64,000 nt of DNA from assembly GCF_001570365.1 (NCBI RefSeq), contig NZ_BBYK01000052.1:62001-126000 (forward strand), read 5' to 3'. A program made the translations under genes and the position numbers. How positions within the stretch are numbered: the first letter of the stretch is position 1; each line of letters opens with the position of its first letter. The stretch is from Microtetraspora fusca. Its GTDB lineage: Bacteria; Actinomycetota; Actinomycetes; Streptosporangiales; Streptosporangiaceae. Positions 19,684-28,351 of this stretch are shown here, one piece after another. The notes under the pieces are model-generated. The model made no database searches. It was not told where the DNA came from and was given only the letters and a program-made list of their open reading frames with translations.

Positions 19684-19713
19684 TCACCTCTCAAGCCACC
19701 GTAAGGAGTCGAC

Positions 19714-20829
19714 ATGACACAGCCACGCCCCCAAACCGCCGCGACGGCCTCGCCGGCCATGGGCGCCGACCGTGACGTCCTTCAGCGGCTGCTCGACCGG
19801 GCGGTCGGTGAAGGCGGCGTTCCCGGCATCGTCATCGAGGTCCGCAACGACCGCGGGCGGTGGTTCGGCACGGCGGGAGTGGCCGACACCGACACCGGGC
19901 GCGAACGCACCCCGCAAGAGCGGTTCCGTATCGGGAGCGCCACCAAGACGTTCGTGGCCACGGTGATCCTGCAGCTCGTGGCCGAGCGCAGGCTGAGCCT
20001 TGACGACACCGTGGACGAATGGCTGCCGGGAAGGGTCCACGGCCACGGTCACCAGGGCGGGAAGATCAGCATCCGGCGGTTGCTGAACCACACCAGCGGG
20101 ATCTTCAACTACACAGAGGACCCCCCAATGGTGAACCGCTACGAGAAGCACACCCCGGAACTGCTCGTGGACATCGCCATGGCTCATCCGCCCGCCTTCG
20201 AAGCGGGCGCAGACTGGGGCTACAGCAACACCAACTACATCCTCGCCGGCATGATCGTCGAACGGGTGACCGGCCAGGCGCTGGCCGACGAGATCGCCCG
20301 GCGGATCACCCGGCCGCTCGGCCTGGACGGGACGTACCTGCCGAGCGGCGCCGACCCGACGATCCAGGGACCGCACCCGCGGCACTACACGAAGCTGATG
20401 AACCCCGCTCCGGACGCCGAGATCCATGACGCGACCGAGCTGGAGTCATCGATGTTCTGGGCGGCGGGCGGCATGATCTCCACGACCGGAGACCTCCACC
20501 GGTTCTTCGGCGCACTCCTGGGCGGCCGGCTCCTCCCACCCGCTCAACACGAGCGGATGTTCACCACGGTCCCGACCAAGAACTGGATCCCCGACACGAC
20601 GTACGGGCTGGGCATCTCCTCGGTCACGCTTCCGTGCGGCGCCACGGTGTGGGGCATGGGCGGCGCCATCTTCGGCTCGTGGTCCTACACCTACGGCACC
20701 CGCGACGGCGAGCACATGGTCGTCATCGACGTCAACGGCGACTGGGCCAACGGCCCCTGGGACGACCCAATCGGCATCTTCACGGACGTGCTCCAGGCGG
20801 AGTTCTGCCCGCCGAAGACGACACCATAA
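19714..20829 (+). CDS. Serine hydrolase, beta-lactamase/D-alanyl-D-alanine carboxypeptidase family
   Basis: A 371-residue class C beta-lactamase-like fold (PF00144 type). The nucleophile SxxK motif is SATK in RIGSATKTF near residue 71, and the YxN motif is YSN in DWGYSNTNY near 170. The third motif region reads GMGGAIFG near 313. No signal peptide is evident at the N-terminus (MTQPRPQTAATASP), so it may be cytosolic and act as an esterase or peptidase rather than on peptidoglycan. AAGGAG precedes the ATG. It is divergent from the transposase-HTH regulator and probably controlled by it. A small hairpin (20837-20850) separates it from the convergent LysR gene. Confidence 0.9.
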   Translation: MTQPRPQTAATASPAMGADRDVLQRLLDRAVGEGGVPGIVIEVRNDRGRWFGTAGVADTDTGRERTPQERFRIGSATKTFVATVILQLVAERRLSLDDTVDEWLPGRVHGHGHQGGKISIRRLLNHTSGIFNYTEDPPMVNRYEKHTPELLVDIAMAHPPAFEAGADWGYSNTNYILAGMIVERVTGQALADEIARRITRPLGLDGTYLPSGADPTIQGPHPRHYTKLMNPAPDAEIHDATELESSMFWAAGGMISTTGDLHRFFGALLGGRLLPPAQHERMFTTVPTKNWIPDTTYGLGISSVTLPCGATVWGMGGAIFGSWSYTYGTRDGEHMVVIDVNGDWANGPWDDPIGIFTDVLQAEFCPPKTTP

Positions 20830-20855
20830 GGGGCCGGCCGCCGAGGCGGCGGCGT

Positions 20856-21791
20856 TCAGCGCGGGATCGCCCAGTCCGGCACCCAGGTCCCGGCCGCGCC
20901 GTGTCCGGCCGCCGTGGCGGCGAGGTGGGCGCGGAGGGTGGCCAGCGCGGGGTGGGGGTTGTCGCGGTGCCACAGGAGCGAGTGCGGGTAGACGGGCATG
21001 GGGTCGGTCACCGGGATGCGGCGCAGGCCGTGGCCGGCGGGCCAGACGAGGCGGGTCTGCCCGCCCATGAAGGTGGCCAGGGTCGGGGTGTCGGCGATGG
21101 TGTCGAGGAGCGCGTCGGAGCCGAAGTTGGGGCCGGTCGCCTCGATGGTGAGGCCGAACTCGGCGACGAGATCGTCGTAGTAGGCGGTCCACTCGGTTCC
21201 GGGGACGAGGCCGGGCATCCAGATCCGGTGCCCCGCGAGCTGAGCGACGGTCACCGACCGGGCGGACGCCAGCGCGTGGGCGGGGCCGACGAGGAGCTGG
21301 AGCGGCTCGTCGAGCACCCGGACTGACGCGATGTCCTCAGGAAGGGGCCGGCCGGGCATGGCGACGGCGCGGAAGGACGCGTCGATCGCACCGGACCGAA
21401 TGGCGGCGACGGCCTTCTCGATATCGAACAGCATCACCACGTCGAGGTCGATCTCGGGGTGCGCGCGGTGGAAGCCGCGCATCAGACCCGACGCCGCGCT
21501 GCGCGAGGTGAGCATGTCGACACGCAGCGGACGGTGGCCGGTGCGCACGGACGCGACCGCGCGCTCGGCGACGCGCAGCAGTTCCCGGGCGTGGGGCAGG
21601 AACGCCTGCCCGTCGATGGTGAGCTCGGCGCCTCGCGGCGTGCGGGTGAACAGCCGCACGCCGACGTGGCGCTCCAGCGCGGCGATGCGCTTGGAGACGG
21701 CCTGCTGGGTGACCGCCAGCTCGGCGGCGGCCTCCTGGAACTGCCCCGCGTCGGCGGCGGCGACGAAGGTCCGGACGGTGTCGAGGTCCAT
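20856..21791 (-). CDS. LysR-family transcriptional regulator
   Basis: A 311-residue LysR regulator. The N-terminal winged helix (1-60) reads MDLDTVRTFVAAADAGQFQE, then TQQAVSKRIAALERHVG, followed by the linker helix and a periplasmic-binding-fold effector domain (about 90-290). It is divergent from an MFS exporter with a 15-bp palindrome between them that contains a T-N11-A element, the classical LysR site, so it most likely activates or represses that exporter and itself. The inducer is unknown. Confidence 0.93.
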   Translation of the reverse strand: MDLDTVRTFVAAADAGQFQEAAAELAVTQQAVSKRIAALERHVGVRLFTRTPRGAELTIDGQAFLPHARELLRVAERAVASVRTGHRPLRVDMLTSRSAASGLMRGFHRAHPEIDLDVVMLFDIEKAVAAIRSGAIDASFRAVAMPGRPLPEDIASVRVLDEPLQLLVGPAHALASARSVTVAQLAGHRIWMPGLVPGTEWTAYYDDLVAEFGLTIEATGPNFGSDALLDTIADTPTLATFMGGQTRLVWPAGHGLRRIPVTDPMPVYPHSLLWHRDNPHPALATLRAHLAATAAGHGAAGTWVPDWAIPR

Positions 21792-21808
21792 GCGGACACC
21801 CTATGGAT

Positions 21809-21823
21809 ACAACCATTGGTTGT
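21809..21823. promoter_or_regulatory. LysR operator palindrome
   Basis: ACAACCATTGGTTGT is a perfect 7-1-7 palindrome 18 bp upstream of the LysR start and 99 bp upstream of the MFS gene. A further half-site GGTTGT occurs at 21840-21845. Confidence 0.6.
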
Positions 21824-21921
21824 GATCGGGCGGCCTTGCGGTTGTTTGATCCCCAGGCATGGTGCTCGCTTTGATGCTTCCGATCGCGGATCGGTTGTGC
21901 GAGTGACGGGGAGCGTCGGAC

Positions 21922-23166
21922 ATGACGAACGGGCACCGGTTGGGGCGGCAGTTCGGGTGGCTCTGGGGAGCGTACGGGACCAGCGCGCTCGGCACGTGGC
22001 TCGCCTTCGGCGCGTTCCCGTTGATCGCGATCCAGGTGCTGCACGCCGGGCCGGCGGAGGTCGCGGCGTTGTCCTCCGTGGGGGCGTTGGCGGGCGCCGC
22101 CGTGGCGGTGCCGCTGGGCCCGTGGGTGGAGTTCCGCCGCAAGCGGCCGGTGCTGATCGGGATGGACCTGGTGCGGTTCGCGGCGCTGCTGACGATCCCC
22201 GCCGCGTTCGCGCTCGGCGTGCTCTCCTTCGTCCAGCTCCTTCTGGTGTCGGTCGTCGTCGCGGCCGCCGACATCACCTTCCGCGCCGCCTCCGGCGCCT
22301 ACTTGAAGACGCTGCTGCCGGCCGAGGACCTGCTCGTCGCCAACGCCCGATTCGAGTCCACGACCTGGACGACCACGATCATCGGGCCGCCGCTGGGCGG
22401 GGCCGCGATCGGGATCCTCGGTCCGGTGGCGACGGTGGTGGCCGACGCGGTCAGCTACCTGCTCTCGGCCCTGGGCATCCGCGCGACGGGCGGTCAGGAG
22501 CCGCGGCCCGAGCGCCGGGAGGCCGCGCGCATGCGGGCCGGGGACCTGTTCGAGGGGTGGCGATACATCCTTGCCGACGCGACGCTGCGTCCGCTGTTCT
22601 TCAACACCGCCTTGTTCAACGGCCTGGTGATGGCCACCGACGCGCTGCTGGCCGTCCTGATGCTCGGCCGACTCGGGTTCGCACCGTGGCAGTACGGCCT
22701 CGCCTTCGCCGTGCCCGCGATCGGCGGGCTGCTCGGTTCGCGGCTGGCCCGCCCGCTCGTCACCCGGTTCGGGCAGCACCGGGTCCTGGTCGTGGCCGGG
22801 GTGCTGCGCGTGATCTGGCCCGTCGGGCTGGCCTTCGTGGGGCCGGGGACCGGAGGGCTGCTGCTGGTGATGGGCGTCGAACTCGGGCTGATCTTCTGCT
22901 GCGCGATCTTCAACCCTGTTTACGCCACCTACCGCCTCGAGCGCACCGCGACCGAGCGGGTCACCCGCACGCTGTCTGCCTGGTCGGTGACGACCAAGGC
23001 CTCGACCGCGCTCCTGACGGCCGCATGGGGCGTGCTGGGCGGCCTGCTCGGCCCGCGCACGGCCATCGGCCTGGCCGGCGTGCTCCTGCTGGCGACCCCG
23101 CTGATGCTCCCCCGACGCGCCGCGGCGCCCCTCGCCGAGCCGGAGCCGGCACCGAGTCGCGCCTGA
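21922..23166 (+). CDS. MFS transporter (EntS/MFS_3-like exporter)
   Basis: A 414-residue transporter with about 12 hydrophobic segments, beginning FGWLWGAYGTSALGTWLAFGA. The cytoplasmic loop between helices 2 and 3 reads GPWVEFRRKRPV in place of the usual motif A. The sequence resembles the MFS_3 group that exports siderophores, macrolides and other small molecules. GGGGAG stands 8 bases before the ATG. It is paired with the divergent LysR gene. Substrate unknown; export is more likely than import for this group. Confidence 0.88.
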   Translation: MTNGHRLGRQFGWLWGAYGTSALGTWLAFGAFPLIAIQVLHAGPAEVAALSSVGALAGAAVAVPLGPWVEFRRKRPVLIGMDLVRFAALLTIPAAFALGVLSFVQLLLVSVVVAAADITFRAASGAYLKTLLPAEDLLVANARFESTTWTTTIIGPPLGGAAIGILGPVATVVADAVSYLLSALGIRATGGQEPRPERREAARMRAGDLFEGWRYILADATLRPLFFNTALFNGLVMATDALLAVLMLGRLGFAPWQYGLAFAVPAIGGLLGSRLARPLVTRFGQHRVLVVAGVLRVIWPVGLAFVGPGTGGLLLVMGVELGLIFCCAIFNPVYATYRLERTATERVTRTLSAWSVTTKASTALLTAAWGVLGGLLGPRTAIGLAGVLLLATPLMLPRRAAAPLAEPEPAPSRA

Positions 23167-23375
23167 CGGATCGCCACGGCCGTCACCGCGATCGCGCTGC
23201 GCCGCCCTATCGGAGCGGTTCGCCCCTCCGCGTAGAGCTCGGAGATGAGCGCGACGGCCTTCGCCGCGGCCGGTGGGGTCGCGGCGCGCAAACCGTGGCT
23301 CAGGTGCCCAATGTGTAGCCGGCCCCGGCACGCGACCTCGCGTGTCAGGGCGCCCTCATCACCCAAGGAGAGAAA

Positions 23376-24035
23376 ATGACCGTCACGCCCCCGGCGCTGG
23401 ACCCCCGGACGGCCGCACTGCTCGTCATGGATTACCAGCAGGGAATCCTGGCCTCGCTCCCTGGCCTGGCAGACCCGGAAGCGCTGCTGTCACGGGTGGC
23501 CGGCGCCATCGCCGACATGCGAGCGCACGGCGCCGCCATCGCCTACGTGCGAGTCGGCTTCACCGCAGCCGACTGGGCGGCGATCCCGCCGGCCAACAAG
23601 ACGTTCTCCTTGCTCGGCCGGCAGCGCCTCATGCACCACGCGGATCCCGCCACGGACTTCCACCAGCAGCTCGCTCCCGAGCCCGGCGACATCACCGTCC
23701 GCAAGACCCGCTACGGCGCGCTGTCCACGACAGACCTGGACCGGCAACTGCGGGATCGCGGAATCACCACCCTGGTCATCGCCGGCATCACCACCAGCGG
23801 TGTCGTACTGTCCACCGTCACTGACGCCGCCGACCGCGACTACCGGCTCTACGTCCTCTCCGACGGCGTCACCGACCCGGACGCGCACGCCCACCAGACC
23901 CTGATGACCAGCGTTTTCCCGAGACTGGCCCACATCATCGATACCGCCGAACTGCGCTCGCTTCTGCACGAGAGCAATCCCGACCGTTCTGTCGCCCGCT
24001 CGGGCCCGGGGATCGGAACGACGGACGACTTCTGA
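23376..24035 (+). CDS. Isochorismatase-family (cysteine hydrolase-like) protein lacking the usual cysteine
   Basis: A 219-residue alpha/beta hydrolase of the isochorismatase superfamily. The catalytic Asp is visible in ALLVMDYQQG (near residue 19) and the catalytic Lys in TVRKTRYGAL (near 110). Where nicotinamidase-like members carry the nucleophile Cys, this one reads AGITTSGVVLSTV with no Cys, so it may be an isochorismatase-type enzyme that does not need Cys, or have another activity. AAGGAG precedes the ATG. The C-terminal 20 residues are a polar tail. It stands alone after a 209-bp gap in which I see nothing firm. Confidence 0.85.
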   Translation: MTVTPPALDPRTAALLVMDYQQGILASLPGLADPEALLSRVAGAIADMRAHGAAIAYVRVGFTAADWAAIPPANKTFSLLGRQRLMHHADPATDFHQQLAPEPGDITVRKTRYGALSTTDLDRQLRDRGITTLVIAGITTSGVVLSTVTDAADRDYRLYVLSDGVTDPDAHAHQTLMTSVFPRLAHIIDTAELRSLLHESNPDRSVARSGPGIGTTDDF

Positions 24036-24227
24036 CGGTCGGGGGCGTCAGATCCGTCACGTGGCCATGCCGCCCGTTTGGGACGTCGCCCCCCATCCAG
24101 ATGCCACCGCCGCGGCATGGCTGGACCGCACGGCACATCTGGAGTCACCCCTCGCCTGACCGGCGTGAGGCACGCAGGTGGAGCTCCCATGCCAACCGGC
24201 CGGCCGCCGAGCGAGGTTGGCAACGGC
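24036..24227. other. Convergent intergenic gap, no feature seen
   Basis: A 192-bp GC-rich gap between two convergent stops. Short GC dyads are present, but no strong terminator or frame is evident. Confidence 0.4.
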
Positions 24228-25259
24228 TCACTGCATGATTTCGAGGTGCGGGTGGTCGAAGGACGCGGGGCAGGTATAGATCTGCATGTTGTAGCCGCGG
24301 CCGATCTGCACCATTGGAGGGTTGGACGGGTCCCGGATCCCGACAGGGCCCGTGTGGTCGCGATCTTCGAGGGGAATCCAGCTGCCGCTGCCTCCGTCCC
24401 ACTCGTTCGAACTGATGGTCAGCAGCGGCCGGTACTCGGAGCCGCAGGTGTCACAGTTCATGGGCCACGGGTCGCAGAAGCTCCAGGGGCCCCACCCGCC
24501 GACCTTCCAGCCAGGAGCGACGCTGTGCTCGTACTGGTAGTACGCGCTGCCGCGATTCAGCTCATCGTCCGCGTGCAGTTCGGCCCACTCGGCGCGCCCC
24601 CACGCGTGCAGGCGCTTCGCGAGTTCGCTGGGAAGCTCGTGGGGTGCCGGGTACTCGGTGACGACCTCGGGGTGCAGCACGCATGGCTCCGGCACGTAGT
24701 CGCCGGAATGGTCGACGTCGAGCGGGGCGGGCGGGTCAGCGAGCGCCTTGTGGACGTCGGAGGAGTCTCGCCAGATCAGACGGGCCGTGGGCATGCTCTC
24801 TTCGTGGTCGAGCGGGCACCACAGTACTTGGAGGACGTCTGCTCCTTCGGGGCCGGCGAGTCCCGGGACATCGCGGAGGTACAGCTGCGCGACGGGCAGG
24901 AGCGGATTCGGCGCACTGTGCGAAGGACGCCCTGCTTCGAGCCTGTCGAGGTACGCGCGCTGCTCCGGGGTGAGCAGGTTCTCGTGGGGCCGCCGGGGCC
25001 GGAGCCACGCAGCCTCCAGCAGGTCGCGGCGCCGGCGGATGTCGTCAAGTGAAGCGGGCGGCTGCCAGTGGTCATGTTCGTCGCGGCAAGCGGGCCAGAC
25101 CTCGTCGGCGGGCCAGAGCAGAGGCCCGCCGATCGAGCTCTCGTGGATCGTGGGCCGGCCCGGGCGGGGGTGCAGGCGAACTGCCCGCCGTGCCAGCGGC
25201 ACCAGCTCAGGGAACACGGCGGCGACGTCGACCGGCCGAGGTGGAGTGGTCCTCGCCAT
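24228..25259 (-). CDS. DUF1963/YwqG-like protein
   Basis: A 343-residue cytosolic protein. The SIGGPLLWPADEVWPAC stretch near residue 44 and the later VLWCPLDHE and PCVLHPEVV resemble the DUF1963 (YwqG) family, whose biochemical role is unknown. A CDTCGSEY motif near 275 suggests a metal site or structural cysteines. AAGGAG lies 6 bases before the ATG. No operon partner is apparent. The family call is from memory of the motif and is moderate only. Confidence 0.65.
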   Translation of the reverse strand: MARTTPPRPVDVAAVFPELVPLARRAVRLHPRPGRPTIHESSIGGPLLWPADEVWPACRDEHDHWQPPASLDDIRRRRDLLEAAWLRPRRPHENLLTPEQRAYLDRLEAGRPSHSAPNPLLPVAQLYLRDVPGLAGPEGADVLQVLWCPLDHEESMPTARLIWRDSSDVHKALADPPAPLDVDHSGDYVPEPCVLHPEVVTEYPAPHELPSELAKRLHAWGRAEWAELHADDELNRGSAYYQYEHSVAPGWKVGGWGPWSFCDPWPMNCDTCGSEYRPLLTISSNEWDGGSGSWIPLEDRDHTGPVGIRDPSNPPMVQIGRGYNMQIYTCPASFDHPHLEIMQ

Positions 25260-25409
25260 CCGAACTCCTTCAGCTCACCTGCACGTGTCGGGCGGACTCT
25301 ATCCGTATGCGCTGACAGATCCATCTACAGCTATGACGGGCAGGGGGCGTCAGGGAGCTGGGGAGAGTCCGGCTCCTCACTTCTGGTTGTGGCTCTGCCG
25401 GCTCGGCCT

Positions 25410-25790
25410 TCAGAACATCCCGTTGGGGATCTCGGCGGCGTCCGGCACGGGTTGGACGACGTCCCAGTGCTCGGCGATCAGTCCGTTCTCCAGTCGCCAG
25501 ATATCGACGACCGCGGTGCCGCGTTCGTCGTCCGGCGGGAGCATGAGGTAGTGCATGACCACGTAGGGGCCGTCGGCGAGGACACGCTTGAGCTCCAACC
25601 TGGCGGCCGCCACCGGAGCGTGCGCGATGTGGTCGATGAACGCGTCCCGGCCCGAGGGGTTGCCCGGACTGTGTTCGATGAAGTCCTCCCGGAGGAGCGT
25701 GCGCAGGATGTCCACGTTGCCCTTGGCGAACTCTGCGAAGCCCTCCTGAACGAGCTTTCTGTTGCGTTCCGTCTCACTGGTTGCTGTCAT
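25410..25790 (-). CDS. SnoaL-like ester/NTF2-fold protein
   Basis: A 126-residue single-domain protein with the SnoaL/NTF2-like cone fold pattern: an N-terminal helix (ERNRKLVQEGFAEFAKGNVD), a REDFIEHSPGNPSG loop and the closing strand region DIWRLENGLIAEHWDVVQ. Relatives include small isomerases, cyclases and many proteins of unknown function. The frame extends upstream, but the ATG at 25790 gives the normal domain and has GAGGG 8 bases before it. It is next to decayed sequence at 25843-26713, so its original partner may be lost. Confidence 0.85.
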   Translation of the reverse strand: MTATSETERNRKLVQEGFAEFAKGNVDILRTLLREDFIEHSPGNPSGRDAFIDHIAHAPVAAARLELKRVLADGPYVVMHYLMLPPDDERGTAVVDIWRLENGLIAEHWDVVQPVPDAAEIPNGMF

Positions 25791-25842
25791 ACCGGGGACC
25801 CTCGCACTTCTCGGATATCGCCGTCCATTACGTGCCTTGTAA

Positions 25843-26046
25843 TGGCGATGGGTCTCTGGGGCGGGAATCCGGCATCGAAGGGCAGAACTGAGCTTCTTCA
25901 ATACGATCACCACGTTCGGGGCCGCCTTCGACATCACGCTCGAAGAGGTCGCGGTCGAGGCGTACTTCCCCGCAGACACGCCCGCCGCCCGCGCACGGCG
26001 TGATGGTTTCCCGTCGGTGACGCCGAACGCCGTGTCCACCGAATGA
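25843..26046 (+). pseudogene. C-terminal remnant of an unidentified gene
   Basis: An open frame of about 67 codons without a start, from just after a stop at 25840, ending at a TGA at 26044. The run SFFNTITTFGAAFDITLEEV, followed by AVEAYFPADTPAARARRDG, looks like a real protein tail. It vaguely recalls the end of Xre-type regulators, but I do not assign a family. No promoter, ribosome site or N-terminal part is present, so it is most likely a gene fragment left by deletion. It faces another broken gene. Confidence 0.4.
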
Positions 26047-26113
26047 GTGCCGGCGTCCGGCGTTGGAACCGTGAGAGGAGCGGGGCCCCGGACAATCGGG
26101 GCCCGCTCCCGCT

Positions 26114-26713
26114 TCATGCCGAGACGTGCCCCGCTGACGCCGTCACGCCGTCGGCGACGAGGTGGTCCACGATCGTGGACACGAAGAGGTCCGGGTTCTC
26201 GAACGGCAGGCCGTGACCGCCGGGGAGCGACACGAGATCCGCCCGCGGGATCGACGCGGCGAGTTCGCGCTGGTGGTGCGGCGGCACGATCCGGTCGTGG
26301 GCACTGGAGATGATCAGCGTCGGCGCGGTGATCTTCGGAAGCAGTGCGGTGATGTCGATGTCGATGTCGGCGCGGGCCTGCCGTACGAACCCGGCTTCCG
26401 CGCCGTCCATGAGGGCGGCGAACCCGGCCGCGGCCTGCTCGAAGTCGGCGAGGTCGCGGGCGCGGAGCGTGTCGTCGCCCATGGCGGTCACCTGGAGCAA
26501 CCGGGCCAGCAGTTCCCTGTCGACGCGCACCAGGCGGATCCAGAGGTCCATCTGGAAGGCCATCCAGGGGTCCGTCCTGGCCCACCCGGCATGGGCGACG
26601 AGTGAGAGCACGCGCTCCGGTCGCGTCCCCGCCGCGGCCAGCGCGACGACGGCTCCCAGCGAATGACCGACCAGGTGGAACCGCTCCAGCCCGGCGTGCG
26701 GTTCAGGCGTACA
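26114..26713 (-). pseudogene. 5'-truncated alpha/beta hydrolase
   Basis: The frame carries the nucleophile elbow GHSLG (in ERFHLVGHSLGAVVALAAAG), the cap region, the acid-loop segment APTLIISSAHDRIVPP and the catalytic His in LPGGHGLPF. Going upstream the frame hits a stop at 26714-26716, only about 12 codons before the elbow region, so the first 60-90 residues of the fold (strands 1-4 and the oxyanion loop) are missing. An internal ATG at 26611 would lack the nucleophile. The break falls at the promoter region of the divergent marR gene. I read it as a deletion-truncated, non-functional gene. Confidence 0.7.
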
Positions 26714-26742
26714 TCAGGGCTTTGATAGTTCGGGGAGCGCGG

Positions 26743-27222
26743 GTGGCAATCGACGAGAAGAAGATCGCGGAGTCGGTGGCGTGGCGCCCCGGCGGTGCCG
26801 TCAAGCGCGCCGAGCAGGCGCTGATGGCGGAGAAGAGCCGCGTGCTGCGCCCGTTCGGGCTGACCGTGCCGCAGTACGCCGCGATGTACGCGCTCTCGCT
26901 CGCCCCCGGCATCTCCGGGGCGAAGCTGGCCCGGCTGTGCTCGGTGACGCCGCAGAGCATGGCCACCGTGCTCAAGACGCTGGAGTCGCGCGGCCTGGTC
27001 GAGCGCCGTCCCTCCAGCGACCACGCGCAGGTGCTCGTCACCCGGCTGAGCCGGGCCGGGCAGGCGCTGCTGCGCAAGGCCGACGCCGAGGCCGTCGCCG
27101 TGGAGCGCCGCCTCGTGGACGCCTTCACGCCTGACGAGATCGCGTTGCTGCGGGAGCTGCTCGAACGCGCCGTCGTCGTCCTCGCCGGCACCGGGCACGA
27201 CGACGGCGCCGACTCCTTCTGA
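26743..27222 (+). CDS. MarR-family transcriptional regulator
   Basis: A regulator of 159 residues with the MarR winged helix: FGLTVPQYAAMYALSLAPG, then KLARLCSVTPQSMATVLKTLESRGLVERRPS and the wing DHAQVLVTRLSRAGQ. The frame stays open back to 26602, but GTG at 26743 has GGGGAG 7 bases upstream and gives the usual MarR length. A weak dyad (ATCA-N6-TGAT at 26713-26726) and GATAGT (26724-26729) lie in front. The nitronate monooxygenase gene follows after 55 bp on the same strand and may be its target. Confidence 0.9.
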   Translation: MAIDEKKIAESVAWRPGGAVKRAEQALMAEKSRVLRPFGLTVPQYAAMYALSLAPGISGAKLARLCSVTPQSMATVLKTLESRGLVERRPSSDHAQVLVTRLSRAGQALLRKADAEAVAVERRLVDAFTPDEIALLRELLERAVVVLAGTGHDDGADSF

Positions 27223-27277
27223 CAGCCCGCGGACCCGGGCCGAGGGGCGCCCATGGGGGCGCGGTTAGGCTGCCGTC

Positions 27278-28309
27278 ATGCTCGATCGCATCCTGGAATC
27301 GCTGGCCCACCCCGTCGTCCTGTCGCCCATGGCGGGCGGGGCGGGCACGCCCGAGCTGTGCGCGGCCGTGTCCGAGGCCGGAGGGCTGGGATTCCTCGCC
27401 GCCGGATACAAGACGGGCGAGGCGGTCGCCGCCGAGATCGAGCGGGTCAGGGCCGCCACGGATCGGCCGTTCGGGGTGAACCTCTTCGTCCCCGGCGAGC
27501 CGGCCGATCCCGACGTGGTGGAGGCCTACGCCGCCGAGCTCGCGCCGGAGGCGGAGCGGTACGGCGTCGAGCTGCCCGACGTCCCGCTCGACGATGACGA
27601 CGACTGGGACGCCAAGCTCGACCTGCTGCTCCGGAGTCCGGTGCCGGTGGTGAGCTTCACGTTCGGATGTCCCGGCCTCGCTCTCGTGGACCGCTTCCAC
27701 GAGGTGGGGACGACGGTCGTGGTGACCGTCACCGACCCAGGCGAGGCGGTGGCCGCCGTGGCCGCGGGCGCGGACGCGCTGTGCGTCCAGGGGCCGGAGG
27801 CGGGCGCGCACCGGGGCTCCTTCGTGGCGCGCAAGCCGTACGGGCGCTCCGAGCCGGGGCTGCTCGACCTGCTGGCGGCGGTCCGCGCGGCCGTCCGGAC
27901 GCCCCTGATCGCGGCGGGCGGCATCGGCGACGCGGCGGCGGCCGCGGCCGCGCGGGAGGCGGGCGCCGTGGCCGTGCAGCTCGGGACGGCCTTCCTGCTG
28001 ACGCCGGAGAGCGGGGCCAACGCCGTCCACCGGGCCGCGCTGCGCGACTCCCGGTTCACCTCGACGACGGTGACCACCGCGTTCTCGGGACGGCCCGCGC
28101 GCGGCCTGACCAACCGGTTCATCGTCGATCATCCGGACGCCCCGGTCGGTTACCCCGCCGTCCACCACCTGACCACACCCATCCGCCGCGCCGCGGTGGC
28201 GCAGGGCGACCCCGACGGGGTCAACCTCTGGGCGGGCACGGCCTGGCGGCTGGCCGAGGAGCGTCCCGCGGCGGACGTGGTACGCGAGATCGGCCGGGCT
28301 CTCGCCTGA
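27278..28309 (+). CDS. Nitronate monooxygenase (2-nitropropane dioxygenase family)
   Basis: A 343-residue FMN enzyme with a TIM-barrel fold. The N-terminal PVVLSPMAGGAGTPELCAAV and GGLGFLAAGYKT, and the phosphate-binding GGIGDAAAAAA followed by VQLGTAFLLTPES, are typical. It oxidises alkyl nitronates such as propionate 3-nitronate to the carbonyl compound and nitrite, a detoxifying role. ATG start with a weak ribosome site. It follows the MarR gene closely and is likely co-regulated with it. Confidence 0.9.
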   Translation: MLDRILESLAHPVVLSPMAGGAGTPELCAAVSEAGGLGFLAAGYKTGEAVAAEIERVRAATDRPFGVNLFVPGEPADPDVVEAYAAELAPEAERYGVELPDVPLDDDDDWDAKLDLLLRSPVPVVSFTFGCPGLALVDRFHEVGTTVVVTVTDPGEAVAAVAAGADALCVQGPEAGAHRGSFVARKPYGRSEPGLLDLLAAVRAAVRTPLIAAGGIGDAAAAAAAREAGAVAVQLGTAFLLTPESGANAVHRAALRDSRFTSTTVTTAFSGRPARGLTNRFIVDHPDAPVGYPAVHHLTTPIRRAAVAQGDPDGVNLWAGTAWRLAEERPAADVVREIGRALA

Positions 28310-28351
28310 CCCCGTCCGGGCCGTTCCACGTGGGCCGTTCCGCGTGGAAGG

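Noticed and set aside
23210-23366. Minus-strand coding-like stretch (HIGHLSHGLRAATPPAAAKA)
   Set aside because: Open frame with helical texture but no start signal, no family and it runs antisense into the MFS gene.
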